Translations under genes and position numbers: made by a program
DNA from: Catonia carolina
Lineage: Eukaryota > Arthropoda > Insecta > Hemiptera > Achilidae
Assembly: GCA_035578175.1 (NCBI GenBank)
Contig: JAQMRL010000007.1
Span: forward strand, 44,769,391 to 44,833,390
Direction of reading: 5' to 3'
Length of the DNA stretch: 64,000 nt
The notes under the pieces: model-generated
Database searches by the model: none
The model's input: only the letters and a program-made list of their open reading frames with translations
Told to the model about the DNA's origin: nothing
Shown here: positions 28,779 to 41,125 of the stretch, in pieces
Layout of the letters: every line of letters begins with the position of its first letter
Numbering within the stretch: position 1 is the stretch's first letter

Positions 28779-29292
28779 ATTCTAAAAAATACACACAAAA
28801 ATGTTTAACAAAAAATTAACCAGATAATGATTTTGTTTAGGATAATGGCCTACAGTTGAATTGAAGATGGCCAACAGTAATGGTAGTGTGTTTGTGTGCC
28901 TGAACTAACAGGTTGTGCGTGCATTACAACGGTCTGGTTCCTTCAGATTCAGAGAGTTTTAATCAAAATCAATGGAGCTGTTTTTGAGAGAGCATAATGT
29001 TTTCAATTGTATTTGAAATAAACCCGTACAAAATTAATGAACTCTATAGATTCTTTTCAAAAGTCATTACGTTGTACCAGAGTACATTTCAAGTAATTTT
29101 TCAGTTTTCTTTTTTAAATAAATGCTAATTATCACTTTTTAGATTGTGGCAAATTGATGTAGTAATTTCTCCATGCATGAGTAAGTTTTTGTTTAAATAA
29201 ATTTAGTGTTGTGGTTAGCAACATAGTAATCTTTCTGTTTCTTGTGTTATGATGGTGGGCATAAAAATTCTGAATTATAGGTATATTAAATG
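28779..29292. other. no gene seen
   Basis: AT-rich sequence with no recognisable features. Confidence 0.5.
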
Positions 29293-29400
29293 TATTTTGC
29301 CAGCCGTATTATATTGATAATTAAAATATATTTTTTTTTAAACCACTAAATTTAAAACGTCTATTGTAATGCACTTTTTTTCTCTAGTTGCAATTCATAC
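29293..29400 (+). repeat. ~108-bp direct repeat, left copy
   Basis: CAGCCGTATTATATTGATAA through TTTTTTCTCTAGTTGCAATTC recurs at 30433-30540 with about one difference in ten. It brackets the LINE fragment. Confidence 0.8.
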
Positions 29401-30075
29401 ATTATCAAAGGTGTAAAGTGAGGGAGCTGTAAGCAATTTAAGCTCCTTAAATAGTGATCTGCATGAGGTGAGGTGGTTAGCTCCCTGAATACACCTAATA
29501 GCTTTCTTTATCATTTAAAAAACCCTCTCCATGTTACTCATATTAGCATTACCCCACACTAAAATACTAATAACGGATATGAAACAGAATTGGACCGTGA
29601 TAAACTGCCATTAGTAATTTTTTATAATCTAATCTGGCTATTAGTTTTAAGGCAAGTACCATAGATGATATTTTACTACAAATTTAATTGGTATAGAAAT
29701 CTCAAGACAAACGTCTATCTAGTGATGCTCATAGAAACTTCACTGTTTCTACATGCTCTAGGCTACTATCGCGAATAAATACACTTCTCTATTTATTTTT
29801 ACATTGTTTGTTTTTGAACTCTTAGTATTGACTGTTAATAACATTCTTTTCAGGAACCGCACAATGGGTTCTATGTTAATATGTGTATTTACTTGGCGAA
29901 CATCTACCAGTAAACTTTTGTTGATCACTAAGGCATCATCAGTGAACAATAGATACGTATGGGTACATACGTAGGTGAATAGTTTTAGAGCTTTAGTTTG
30001 AATTGTCAAATTGTGTATGGTCAGACAAACTTTTATATTTATAGATAACTGAACACAACCTGGGACCTGTTCCAC
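29401..30075 (-). pseudogene. LINE reverse-transcriptase fragment, same family as 25788
   Basis: Minus strand gives LLFTDDALVINKSLLVDVRQ and NTHINIEPIVRFLKRMLLTV, close to FADDTSVISNSSLVDALEVN and NTHVNIESVVQFLNQMLLTV in the LINE at 25788. Downstream pieces near 29410-29640 match the LKELKLL and HIRYGILVWGN segments. The catalytic FADD is TDD and the frame is broken: an old, dead copy. Confidence 0.85.
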
Positions 30076-30432
30076 TGATCGACTATGAAATTTGCAAACT
30101 ACAGAATGAATCTACATATTGCCATTATTTTTAACTACTCTACATTTGACCCTTCCATTTTGAAGAGTTGTAGTGTGTGTACAAGAAATTATGCAACAGG
30201 TAAAGTAGCTGTTCTAGTAGTCAAAGACAAAAAAACCATTGAATCTTTCTCACCTTAGCTTACAAATTCTGGCAAACTACTAATACAATAATTGGAAAGA
30301 AGTTGTAATAAAAAACATCTCTGTTTCAAAATACCTTTCCTAAAACTTGTACTCTTGTAATTTTTAAGTTTTCAAGTCAACAGATTAAATATACATAAAT
30401 TTATTATTTTTTTTATTAAACATCCACTGCAG

Positions 30433-30540
30433 GTATTTTCGACAGCCGTATTATATTGATAATAATTAAAATATATATTCTTTTAAAACACTAAATTTAA
30501 AACATCTATTGTAATGCGCTTTTTTCTCTAGTTACAATTC
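30433..30540 (+). repeat. ~108-bp direct repeat, right copy
   Basis: Partner of 29293-29400; the same orientation, about 1.03 kb away. Confidence 0.8.
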
Positions 30541-32480
30541 ATTAACTCACTTCAGTTTGATTTCTCATTTATCAAATTAAATTGATTTAGTTTTTCGTGT
30601 TCTTAAATATTTAAAATTATCAATCAAACAATGTAACTTAATCAATAAAGAAAGCTTGAACCGAGTTTTACCAGCAACATTGAGTACAGCAATTAGTGGT
30701 GCGAACTTCTTCATTTGGGTAAAAAAACGTTTCTTTGGCCAGGTACCTACACAAGTTTATGAATATCTTTGAACTGAAAAGGTTGTAAATAAAATTATCA
30801 AGTTATTCTTTGGAGCATGGGCACAGCACATATATCAGTTCTGATAGCACTGGTATAAGTTTCATGTAGACACACCACCAAGAAGGGTGTGTTAAATATA
30901 TTTTAGACGTTTAGAACCACCTGACCCTTTCACCAATGTGGTATTTTCTTGGAACACGAAAAGTAAGCACGCTACCTTCCTGTCCTATACTTTCCACGGA
31001 AAGAGTGCCAAGCATTTTGATCTGCATGTCATTTGATATTATATGCTGGGTTTTGAGCGAGTTTAATACTTTTGAAATGTAATTAACATGCCCCTTGCCC
31101 TTGTGGGTACATCTGCATGCAACTAGTTACACCATTTTCATCATGATGACATTTTAGTGAACGCTTGGCCTGTCTTCTTTTTGCAATCTGTTCAGTAGCA
31201 TGAACTTCCCAATCCCTAAATTCCAAAAATTGACATGTTATATGTTATAAATTATTTTACATTGGAATTATTTCTGCATGGAATTTATACATCATCACTT
31301 GAACCTTAATGAGAAAAAAATTGGTGCATTAAACTCTCATATCAACACTCATATCAAACAATGGACAATACAATCGATTACATTAGTAGTTATGTATTAA
31401 ATTTAACATTTTGCACAGAATAACAACCATGGACAGAAAATTTATACATAATTTTAAACATGCAGATTAACATATGCTCTTGGAAAGTGATTCTTTCACT
31501 TTGCAATGAAAATTAATACTCTTCAATTTGGCACTGCAGACTAACAATTGTTCATGGGACAGAAGTAAAAAAAATTGCTCTGCATTTCACTGTGCTTCTG
31601 CAAAATTCAGGGGTCATTTGTGGAATGGAAGTAACTTTGTTGAGTAGCTGGTTGGAATGGATCCCTGGTTTTCAAAAAATCAAGCTGTAACCTGGATTTT
31701 GTAAACAGTACTGTTTTATTTCTAAAATAATTAGGTCAGTTGTATATGATAATGTGGCATCTGATCTAAAATATAAAGATCCTTTTGGAATGTAATAGAT
31801 AATCCTTTTACTAGGGAGTATTTAAGAAAATCAATAGTGATAAATTATATCTACATATTCTAGTTGGAAAATTATTACAATGATTATAATTTGCATTTAT
31901 GTACAGAGACTTCTTGTCTAATGGAGTAGAATTTAAAGCAGCCCGGGAAAGGGTGTTTGTTTAACCTATTACCAACAAAACAAACAGTAAAGAAATTATA
32001 AGCATATTTGTTCATGGTACTTAAAAATATTGTGATATTTATACAATAATTGTAACATTTTGAATAATAAGATAATTAAGGATGTTATGCAATTTTGTGT
32101 AAATTTTACCATACTTGTTATATTATTGCAGAAATTTGTTTGTCACATTTCAACTTCTGGACACAAACGTCTTTGGCTTTCGTTTTCCCTCCAGTACTTA
32201 TTATGCCATAATAAGATAATTAATGTTTGTTTATTTTTGAATGGATCAATTTTTAAAAGAATTATGAAAAAATAATCCTAATTACCTGAGAAACTGACAT
32301 TTTCTAATGATACAAAAAAATTACACATATTATACATATTTTAGAATGTTCTAGATAAGCTACTAAATGTAATTAAAAAATTTGAGATTATATTTCTGGA
32401 ATTAAATTTATCTTTCTCTTTTCAATTATTTTAGTTAATATCAAAAAGTAATAAATTATTTTTTATTATTTTAATACTAG
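30541..32480. other. intergenic, nothing recognised
   Basis: About 1.9 kb of AT-rich sequence upstream of the squid-like gene. Short ORFs only; no repeat family was identified. Confidence 0.5.
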
Positions 32481-32499
32481 AATGACGTGTTATGTTGGC

Positions 32500-32613
32500 A
32501 TTGGAATTAAGCGTCTTCTCATTTTCTGTTTCCGCCTTCTTCCTGTTTGTAGCGGTTAAGGAGCAAGGTGAACAGTGTTTTGTTTGATAGTGTGGTTTAT
32601 TTGATATTTTAAA
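32500..32613 (+). promoter_or_regulatory. 5' UTR / promoter region of squid-like gene
   Basis: A local pyrimidine-rich stretch (TTTCCGCCTTCTTCCTGTTT) and a leader with no upstream ATG before the start at 32614. No TATA box is obvious. The transcription start is not determined. Confidence 0.35.
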
Positions 32614-33429
32614 ATGGATTACTATCACAGCTTTGATGGCAGCGCCGCTGGCAACGGAGATGTATCAAAAGGTACGGCTGGTATACCAGGGAAAGACGAT
32701 GACAAGAAACTTTTTGTTGGCGGTCTAAGCCGGCAAACCACGGACAAGGAATTGAGGGAATACTTCAGCAAGTTTGGTGAGATCGAAAGCGTCACCGTTA
32801 AGGTGGATCCACATACCGGTCAGTCAAGGGGTTTTGCTTTTATTGTATTTTCTGATGCTCAAACAATTGATGAATTATTAGGTGCTGGTGATCACTTTCT
32901 TCACAACAGGAAAGTAGACCCCAAGCGAGTCTTAAAGAAGCCGCAGCATGGCAAGATATTTGTGGGTGGTCTAACCCCAGAAATTACAGATGATGATATT
33001 AGGGAATTTTTTTCACAGTATGGAACCGTAGTAGAAATTCAGGCTCCATTTGATAAACAAAAGAACCAAAGAAAAGGTTTTTGTTTCATCACATTTGAAT
33101 CTAAAGATGTAGTGTATAAATTATTTAAAACTCCTAAGCAATGTATTAAGGGTAAAGAAGTTGATATTAGAAAAGTTAAGGTAAATCCTGAAATGCCCGG
33201 AATGGGTCCTGGTGGATATCCAGTTGGTGCAGGTTGGGGATTTGGAGGTTACCCGGGTGGTTACGGATATCCAGACTACAGTGGTTACTATACTGATGCT
33301 GCATACGATTACACTGGTTATGATTATGCAGGCTATGCTGGTTATGGAAGTGTAGCACCTCAACCATATGGTGTTGCTGGCAAACCAAGAGGAGGTGCTC
33401 GTCAGTTCCAGAGACATCAGCCATATTAA
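32614..33429 (+). CDS. sqd: Squid / hnRNP A/B-type RNA-binding protein, single exon
   Basis: 271 codons, uninterrupted. RRM1 has RNP2 LFVGGL at 33-38 and RNP1 RGFAFIVF at 72-79. RRM2 has IFVGGL at 115-120 and RNP1 KGFCFITF at 154-161. A Gly/Tyr-rich tail (about 192-258) leads to the ending RQFQRHQPY, which matches the Squid C-terminus I know from Drosophila. The family binds pre-mRNA and mRNA in nucleus and cytoplasm, acting in splicing, export, localisation and translational control, including gurken mRNA in fly oocytes. The N-terminal leader is shorter than the fly one. The start is the first in-frame Met, 31 residues before RRM1. The gene has no introns here although fly squid does, so it is either an expressed retrocopy or an intron-less lineage form. 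There is no nearby poly(A) tract to prove retroposition. Confidence 0.93.
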   Translation: MDYYHSFDGSAAGNGDVSKGTAGIPGKDDDKKLFVGGLSRQTTDKELREYFSKFGEIESVTVKVDPHTGQSRGFAFIVFSDAQTIDELLGAGDHFLHNRKVDPKRVLKKPQHGKIFVGGLTPEITDDDIREFFSQYGTVVEIQAPFDKQKNQRKGFCFITFESKDVVYKLFKTPKQCIKGKEVDIRKVKVNPEMPGMGPGGYPVGAGWGFGGYPGGYGYPDYSGYYTDAAYDYTGYDYAGYAGYGSVAPQPYGVAGKPRGGARQFQRHQPY

Positions 33430-36400
33430 GGTGTTAGTTTTTTGTGACTGATGTTAAACAAATGACTGGCTTTTTCTACCGTGTTGAGAGTTAATGTGCA
33501 TTCTTGACCTGTTTAATTCGATACATATTTTTTGCTGATAGTTAATTATTTTGGTTTTTTTATTATTTTTTTTTTTAAAGAAGTTCCATAGAATTTAGTT
33601 ATTTTGGTATCATATGAACTGTGGCTTGGTCAAGAATCCACGTGAACTGTTTCGTTTAACGTGAAATATACGTACTGTTTTTTTTTTGTATCTCTGTTTG
33701 GCGGTAAGCTGTGAGGTATTTATAACGTTAAATGGATTATAAATGTGAAGTTTAATTTAAAGATAGTGTGAAAACAAAAAACATCGAAAATTGTGCATCG
33801 TGAAAGGAAAGCGATCAGTGGTTACAGTTTTGCACAGTATTCAGTGAATAGCGTATAAAAATGTATTTGGCTTTAATGTCATAACAGATACTGCACTTTT
33901 ATATTAATGAGATGTGATTCATTAATACATACAAGATGACAGTGATATTTTAAGGTGTTTCAATTTATCGAATTGCAGTTAAATAATTAAAAGTGAATTT
34001 TCATTTTAGTCTAACCAGAACATTGCGGGTAGCAAATGCTATCGTTGACTGCTGTCAGTTAATGTATTTTTTTATTTTGAATTCATCAGTCTTGTATGTA
34101 TTGATGTGTTGCTTACATATATAAGTGTTTTGATTTTATTCTAGCATTTTAATTAATTTTCGTTTAAAGAAAATCTTTTATCTAACTGGTCTTTTACATA
34201 ACTTTTTAAAGAATTTCATCTGTTGTTTTATGAACTGATTAGCGAAGTTTAATGAAGTAGCTATAGGTGTATTTTTATTTAATGAAATGGTTGCCTTGAA
34301 TAGAAATGACCATAATCTTTTTTAAAAAATATTTATTTTTTTACAAATATTTTTTACATGTTAAATCTTTTTATAAGAACGTGATTACTTGATATTGAAT
34401 ATGTTAAATCGCATGTTTTCTGAATTTGTTTTTTCACTGGGTACGGCCTAGTATTTTTTAAATTCTAAGATCACTTAATGTAAATGCTAGAATATAATTT
34501 TTTCTTAAATTTGCTATATAGATTGTATATAGTAATTGTATTTATGCTGTTGAGCCGATTCTTAAATAGTTTTCTAAAAAATTGATGTATAACTTTTGTT
34601 GATGGGTCATAGTAATTTGCCGCAGGATCGGTTATATATTATAATTAAACAGTAGAACACCGATAATATGAATTATTCTCCGACAGGTTTAAATATACTA
34701 ATTTAAGTGCACTATTATTATATGTAATGGTTATCAACTGAAGCAATAATTTTGTCTTGGCTGTGAAATGTTAGCCGATATATTCAGTTATAAATGTTAT
34801 TAAAAGATTTGTCAGTTACTTGAAAATATAACTTAATAATATCCAGTGTCTTAAGTTATTCACTGATCGTGTAGCTTGTTTTAAATCGGCATACATTGCA
34901 TTGCTGTATGATAATTTAAAATTTTGTCTGTTAACGGAGATACATTCGATTAATCAGTGCTCTACTATTTCGTAAAAAATGTAAATTATTTTTGTTAAAG
35001 TTTTTACCAGTTTTGTAAAGATGTATTTAATTAGGTATAATAAGTAAATAGGCCTGTCTAAAATGTACTTGTATATAGTTGATCGGTTGAAGAATTAGGC
35101 TTAGGTTAGAACAGATCATTATTGATTCACAAGCAGCAAATTGTTTATTTCAGTTGCTTGGCTATCAATACTTCACTTCATTGAGTGGTGCATTTTTATA
35201 TCTTTTGATTTCTAAAACACAATGTTGCATTTACCAATGTGTTAATGTAAATTATTTTTGATGTTTGATTACAAAATCACTATAAGAATATTTGATCCTT
35301 TGTTTTTCATCGCTTTGTTTGCCAAATTTTATTTGTTTCTTAATATTTTCCGGAATGCAGTTGCAATTATTAATGTGTTACCACCAGTGCTTCCCAAAAA
35401 TGAAAGCGGCAGTATTGTGCATAAATTCCTGAAATTGCTTTCTGTTGTTATGTTATTTAGTGATAAATTTTAAGAACACAACATGTAGGTCCATTTCCTT
35501 TCGTCTTTTTCATCCGGTTATTGTTTTACATACACTCATGTATTTATAATTTAATGATTTATAATTTTTAGGTCGGTTTCAAAATATCGGCATTATCTAG
35601 AAAGCAGTTCTAATCTTATAAGTATTGATGCATTATTTTTTCGTACAGTGTTCTCTTGAGGAATTTAAATGGATGCACCATTTGTTAGAGAAAGTAATTT
35701 ATTATTTGGTTGAAGGATATTTTTACAAAGGGGATTGTAAATCATCTTTTAATTGTAGCGATAGTAAATATTACCAGTATCAGGCTGCTCTGTTTTATTG
35801 AGCAATCTGTAACTGCCACTATTGTTGAAATAGAAAGTAAGATCCATTCACTTTTTTATTACTTTTTAACATTTGCCCGGTTTAATCTGCTGATTGTGGG
35901 CCTACTATTTATTCATTTATAAATTTTTAATTTTTTATTGATTTAAGTACAACTGAAGCTCTCTCACTAGACAATTACGTATGCATCAGTCAGGAATCCG
36001 TAGACTGTTAAAAGATATTTTAAGGAGAATGTAATAGATGGTGAGAAAATTTTCAGTTTAAATCTTATAATATGAACTATTAACTGTGTCTTTTTCTAAT
36101 ATTATATACCTGGAGGATGACTGGGTTTTCGTTAATTATAAAAGTTTTTAAAAATTGTGTTATTCAATTGGTTTTTGCGTGTGTTAAATGTAATCGGGCA
36201 TGAAGTCAGTATTTTAATTTTGTTTTATTTTGTACATGTTTCTAAGTTTAATGTTTTACATAAGTTTAACGGTAGTCTTATTTTATTTACGTGAATTTTT
36301 CCCTGATCGTTGTTGCATTGACTAGTATTTTATCTCATGCTGTTTATATAGTAAATCATTTAGTGATGTTAACGGAAAAAGTGGCCTACTGTTATTGTTA

Positions 36401-36828
36401 ACATAAAAAAAGTTTAATGTAAATTTTTTGCCGGTTAAAGATTATCTTTTTTACTTTTAGATGATATATATATATATATTTTTCTAAATTTAATTTCTAG
36501 TTTTGTGTTTGATAACTTAGTATTTAAAAAAAAATTGTTTATTTATAAAAAGAAAAATTGATTATCAGATTATGCTTGTGTCTATTTTTAAACATCAATC
36601 AGTCTGTTGATTTATGTTTGAAAATACTGCATGTTGTGCTTATTGTTCATGCAGTTTAAGAAATAAGAGTTATACTGTTTATAACGTCTGTTATAGTTTA
36701 TTTTTTAAAAATCACATATTTTCATAAAATTTGCCCAGAAATAACTCTTTACCGATACATAAAATTGTGTATTATTTTTGATGTGGAAAAGTGTAATTTA
36801 ACTTTTTATATATAAAAGTTTTAATAAA
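33430..36828 (+). other. probable long 3' UTR of the squid-like gene
   Basis: About 3.4 kb of AT-rich, T-rich sequence without recognisable transposons, unlike the rest of the window. It has many short U-rich tracts and ends near canonical AATAAA hexamers. ORFs at 35258 and 35710 (about 70 codons) have no domains and are treated as chance. Confidence 0.55.
36823..36828 (+). terminator. polyadenylation signal AATAAA, candidate
   Basis: AATAAA at 36823-36828, with a second AATAAA at 36887-36892. T/GT-rich sequence follows each. They are the likely 3' ends of the squid-like transcript; earlier sites are possible. Confidence 0.45.
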
Positions 36829-36892
36829 ACCACTTGACTGTATCTGGATGCGTTTTCTTGTTTAATTACGTATAACCTGCGTGTTCAATAAA

Positions 36893-38312
36893 ATCCATTC
36901 TCTTTACAACATCCCATTAAACTTTTTTTTTATTTACACATAATTTCCAAGTTACAAATTTTACATTTGTTTTGAAAAAAATATAATAGGTTAATGTACA
37001 CGATTAAACACATTTTTTTTTATAACAATGATTAACCAAATATACAACAACAATATAATGATATTAACTGAGGAAAAACTTAATTGAATCAAGAAAGTAT
37101 TTGATTGGAAATATATAGTTTTGTAAAATAATTGTTTCTATTTATATTTTATAATCTAAGAGGGTGTTCATTTTGTGGTTATTCGTTTTATGGATAGAGT
37201 AAATTGTAGCTTCAGAATAACTGGAGGCTGTATAATTTCACAGCAGGCATACTCAATTTTTAATGTCAATAACTTGGTTAGATTTTATGACCATGGCAGT
37301 CGAATTCAGTGAGCAATTTAAAAATGAATATTTTAGTTATTTTAACATCTAAATAAATTGAAAACTGTTAGTGAAACAAGTTGTCTTCTGAGGCAAGTGT
37401 GTTTCACTAATTATGATACTCTGTCTTGAGCTGTCAAGTCCGTCTTGGAAGACCACTTGCATTTCCACGAAATTGCAGTCTTCTTTGATCTCTTTTGATA
37501 TGTTCCTTACATTTACATAATTGTCAAAAAAATAAAAAATGCATATTAGAAAAGTTAACTTAATAGTGTCACTTGAATTTTCTATTATTTTGCATCATAT
37601 ACATTTTATGGTATAAAACGAATTTTTAAATTGGAAGTCAGTAATTTAAAAATATTCATACATTATTTTTTACTTTCATTTTATTTGTTGTAAATAAAAT
37701 CAAAAAACTACCAGAACAATCTTTAACATTAATTAAGAACATTTATCGAAGTAGAGGTGCGTTCATGTGTTACAACATCGTCAGCTTGTTACGATATTTA
37801 AAAGGTAAAATATATTCAGTGATATTTACCTTTTCTGTATGTCATTACTTACAGAGGAGTTCAGTATATGTGTATCTTTTAAGTATTGTTACGAGATTAT
37901 GAATAATTCCATGAAAGCGCTTCTCTATCTGTAAGCGTGCTTACTTGTTCTTAGACTGTTCTGGTGATCGTTAAATTTCTTTTATAATGAATAAAATTAT
38001 AAATTTTAAACTGGATATATGATGCTATAATTGTCAATATATTCTAATTATATAGTTATGTGAATATTTATTATTCTGATTGTCGATTGATTTTTATTGT
38101 CGCGTGACTGATAACATCCCAAAAAATGTAGTAGATGGTTTAGAAAATCATGGAATTGATTTTATTTGAGCCCAGTGTAGTACAAACCATCTTTTGTAAA
38201 AGTCTACTGATCGTCATTATACTGAAGTTGGCACTTGCCGTTTATATAAAAACCATCTGCCTCAGTGGCAAGTGATTGCTTAAGGTTTATATAAATGACA
38301 TGTTAATCGAAG

Positions 38313-38316
<4 letters not shown>
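36893..38316. other. intergenic, nothing recognised
   Basis: No gene or repeat family recognised, up to an (AT)n run at 38317-38342. Confidence 0.5.

Positions 38317-38342
<26 letters not shown>
38317..38342. repeat. (AT)n microsatellite
   Basis: About 13 AT units directly abutting the fold-back element; its TA target lies in this run. Confidence 0.9.
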
Positions 38343-38343
<1 letters not shown>

Positions 38344-38346
<3 letters not shown>

Positions 38347-39354
38347 GGTGATTCATGAAGTTCTCCCCCCACTTCTACAGCACATTGTACTAGTAAAAAT
38401 AATGAAAAAATGTTATATAAACATAGGTCCGAAAACGCTTCGTTAGCGAGTTACAGCTAGCGAAAGTTTCGCCTGGATTTCAGTTCACCAGGTGAAATGA
38501 GGTCTTCCTGGAATTGTGGTAAGGTAGATTAAGGGGCAAATTCAATCATTTCTTATGGTTTTTGATCTGATAAATTGAATAAAACAGGTCCCAGATCTGT
38601 AAGTTAAATAGTTTTTAAGAAAACCAGTGTCAAATGCAAAAAATGGAGTGAAAAACTTATTTTTTCATCTTTGGGCAAGGATAACTGTGTTATTTCACCA
38701 AGAAACAGTTAAAATTTTTCAATAAAACATGTAGAAAATTTTATTCTGAACAAACCGGTGTAAATTAAGTACACAGAAAGCGAATAGATGTTTGATTAAA
38801 TGAGTTTTTATTCATAAGAGTACAAAGTAAAATTAACCGGAAAAACTAAAATGAAAAAATGTGTTTTTTTCACTCCATTTTTTTGCATTTGACACTGGTT
38901 TTCTCAAAAACTATTCGATTTCTGTGTACTTTATTTACACCGGTTTGTTCAGAATAAAATTTTCTACATTTTTTATTGAAAATTTTTAACTGTTTTTTGG
39001 TGAAATAACAAAGTTATTCTTGCCCAAAGATGAAAAAATGTGATTTTCACTCCATTTTTTGCATTTGACACTGGTTTTCTCAAAAACTATTTAACTTACA
39101 GATCTGGGACCTGTTTTATTCAATTTATCAGATCAAAAACCATAAGAAATGATTGAATTTGCCCCTTAATCTACCTTACCACAATTCCAGGAAGACCTCA
39201 TTTCACCTGGTGAACTGAAATCCAGGCGAAACTTTCGCTAGCTGTAACTCGCTAACGAAGCGTTTTCGGACCTATGTTTATATAACATTTTTTCATTATT
39301 TTTACTAGTACAATGTGCTGTAGAAGTGGGGGGAGAACTTCATGAATCACCCTG
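38344..39354. mobile_element. 1-kb fold-back element with ~437-bp arms
   Basis: Begins CAGGGTGATTCATGAAGTTC and ends with its exact inverse, between TA dinucleotides. Arms 38344-38780 and 38917-39354 are very nearly perfect inverses. The loop contains a partial extra copy of the GCATTTGACACTGGTTTTCT segment (38885-38920). No ORF. Related sequence is at 63570-64000 and, diverged, at 55735-56090. Confidence 0.92.
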
Positions 39355-39356
39355 TA

Positions 39357-41125
39357 TATTGCTCTTCGTCTAATATTTTAGCTAACTAATTTTTAATATC
39401 TACATTTTTTATTTAATATAAAAAATTTAGTGTCCTTGTTCTTTAACATTTTGTTATTTTGGGAGTGAACGTGATGTATGATTAGGATCAGTTTCTGTAC
39501 TAAAAAATGGATTCGCCCACAATGCATAATAAATAAATTTGTAATTAAATGGAAAATTAACGGTGATACTCGTATCGCTGTTCAAAGTTAGACTGCGTAA
39601 TAGTGTTTTGTACTTGAAAAAGTAGAATACAATTCAGTACAAATTTATTCTTGACTATCAAATAATTATGCACGATGTATATAAAAACAAAAATTTTACC
39701 AAATGTTTCCGTGAGTGAATAATCTAGTCTGAAAAAATCTGTTCTTACATTTTATTAGACTGATAATTCTTGTTCTTGGTTATATTTTCTTGACTGAAAA
39801 AAACATTGGCTATTTGTTTTTTCTTGATTTAATTTTGATAGGTGGTTGAATTTCCTTCAATATTTCTTAATTAATCAACATTTTGTTAGTTTCTACTTAA
39901 ATTGCAAGACTGGTGATATTTGGGTGCTGCTTTAGTATGCAGTCCACCTCGTTATGTTTTGTGAAGTTTGTATGTAATTGTTGATGTGGTAGCATTCTCC
40001 ACTAGCGGTTTTTGCTTACTTTTACAATAAAATGATAATTTAATGAAAAAAGTATAATTTACAAGAAAAGGACAATAATATGAAATGGATATTAAATATT
40101 ATAGGTAGGTACATAAAGTTTACATTTATGTACAGTATAGTGTGTTCAAACTGAATTGGGGCATTCACTCGAATAGCTATACAAGTACAGAGTGTTTCCT
40201 AAGAGCACAGACTGTTTTAACATTTTATCCTTCTAATCAAGAAAAAAAAACAAACCATTCATTTTCTGTCACCCCATTTTGAGTTATTTTGTACATTTAG
40301 GCGAGGGACAAGAGAAGTATGGTCGCAACTCTGTTGCTACGCGCGCCAATTTGGATTGGACAGACTTTATATTACACCAGATGAATCACGACCCGACAGC
40401 GCCTTACTATCTGACCTAAAGACATAAACTTTGATACTTTACGTGAAGAATAATGATCCTACATCTACGTTCTATTTTTAAAAAATTATCTTCATTCTAT
40501 TTTTTGAAATACAACTGTACATCTGATGTGAGTAGGCCTAACAGGTTTGTAAAATAAACTTATCCAATTTATAATACATTAGTCATAATTAGCAATTATT
40601 AATGTTTACATAAATAGTATAAATCATATCAGAAATGTGATACTCATATCGACATAAGAAAAAAAATATAAAATTAATTACGCATATAAATACAAGGTTA
40701 CTGACCAAGTTTAATGTTACGGAAAACAGTAGTAAAATATGCATCGTCAAACAAATCGACCATGCTTGTATTCTTCCGGCTGATTATAGGCCTATATTTG
40801 CACTGTCAAGTAGGTTGTGATGCCTCATAAAAGCCACAGCTGTTTCTTTGTTAGAAATTGGACTTCTATAAAAATCTTTAAACAACATTTTAACATCTAG
40901 TCAACACATAACTTAACTGTAGTTTAAGACATAACCTTAATGTAAAGTATGTGAATCTTTATGTTAGTGGACAAAGCTACTACCAAATCGACAAATACAA
41001 ACTTCACTAAACATAACACAATAGGTCGCATACTGTAGTAGGACTGATATTTCTGAGTAACATTTAGTGACAAATTAAATTTTTTGTAATTAACGGTGAT
41101 AATTTCTAATTTTATGCTTATACTA
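39357..41125. other. intergenic, nothing recognised
   Basis: AT-rich. The stretch 40180-40420 is less AT-rich and might be an old repeat, but I cannot name it. Confidence 0.45.

Noticed and set aside
33121..33424. Minus-strand ORFs inside the squid-like gene
   Set aside because: They are antisense shadows of the Gly/Tyr-rich coding repeats.
35258..35922. Two ~70-codon ORFs downstream of squid
   Set aside because: No domains and no start context; they are best explained as chance frames in a long 3' UTR.
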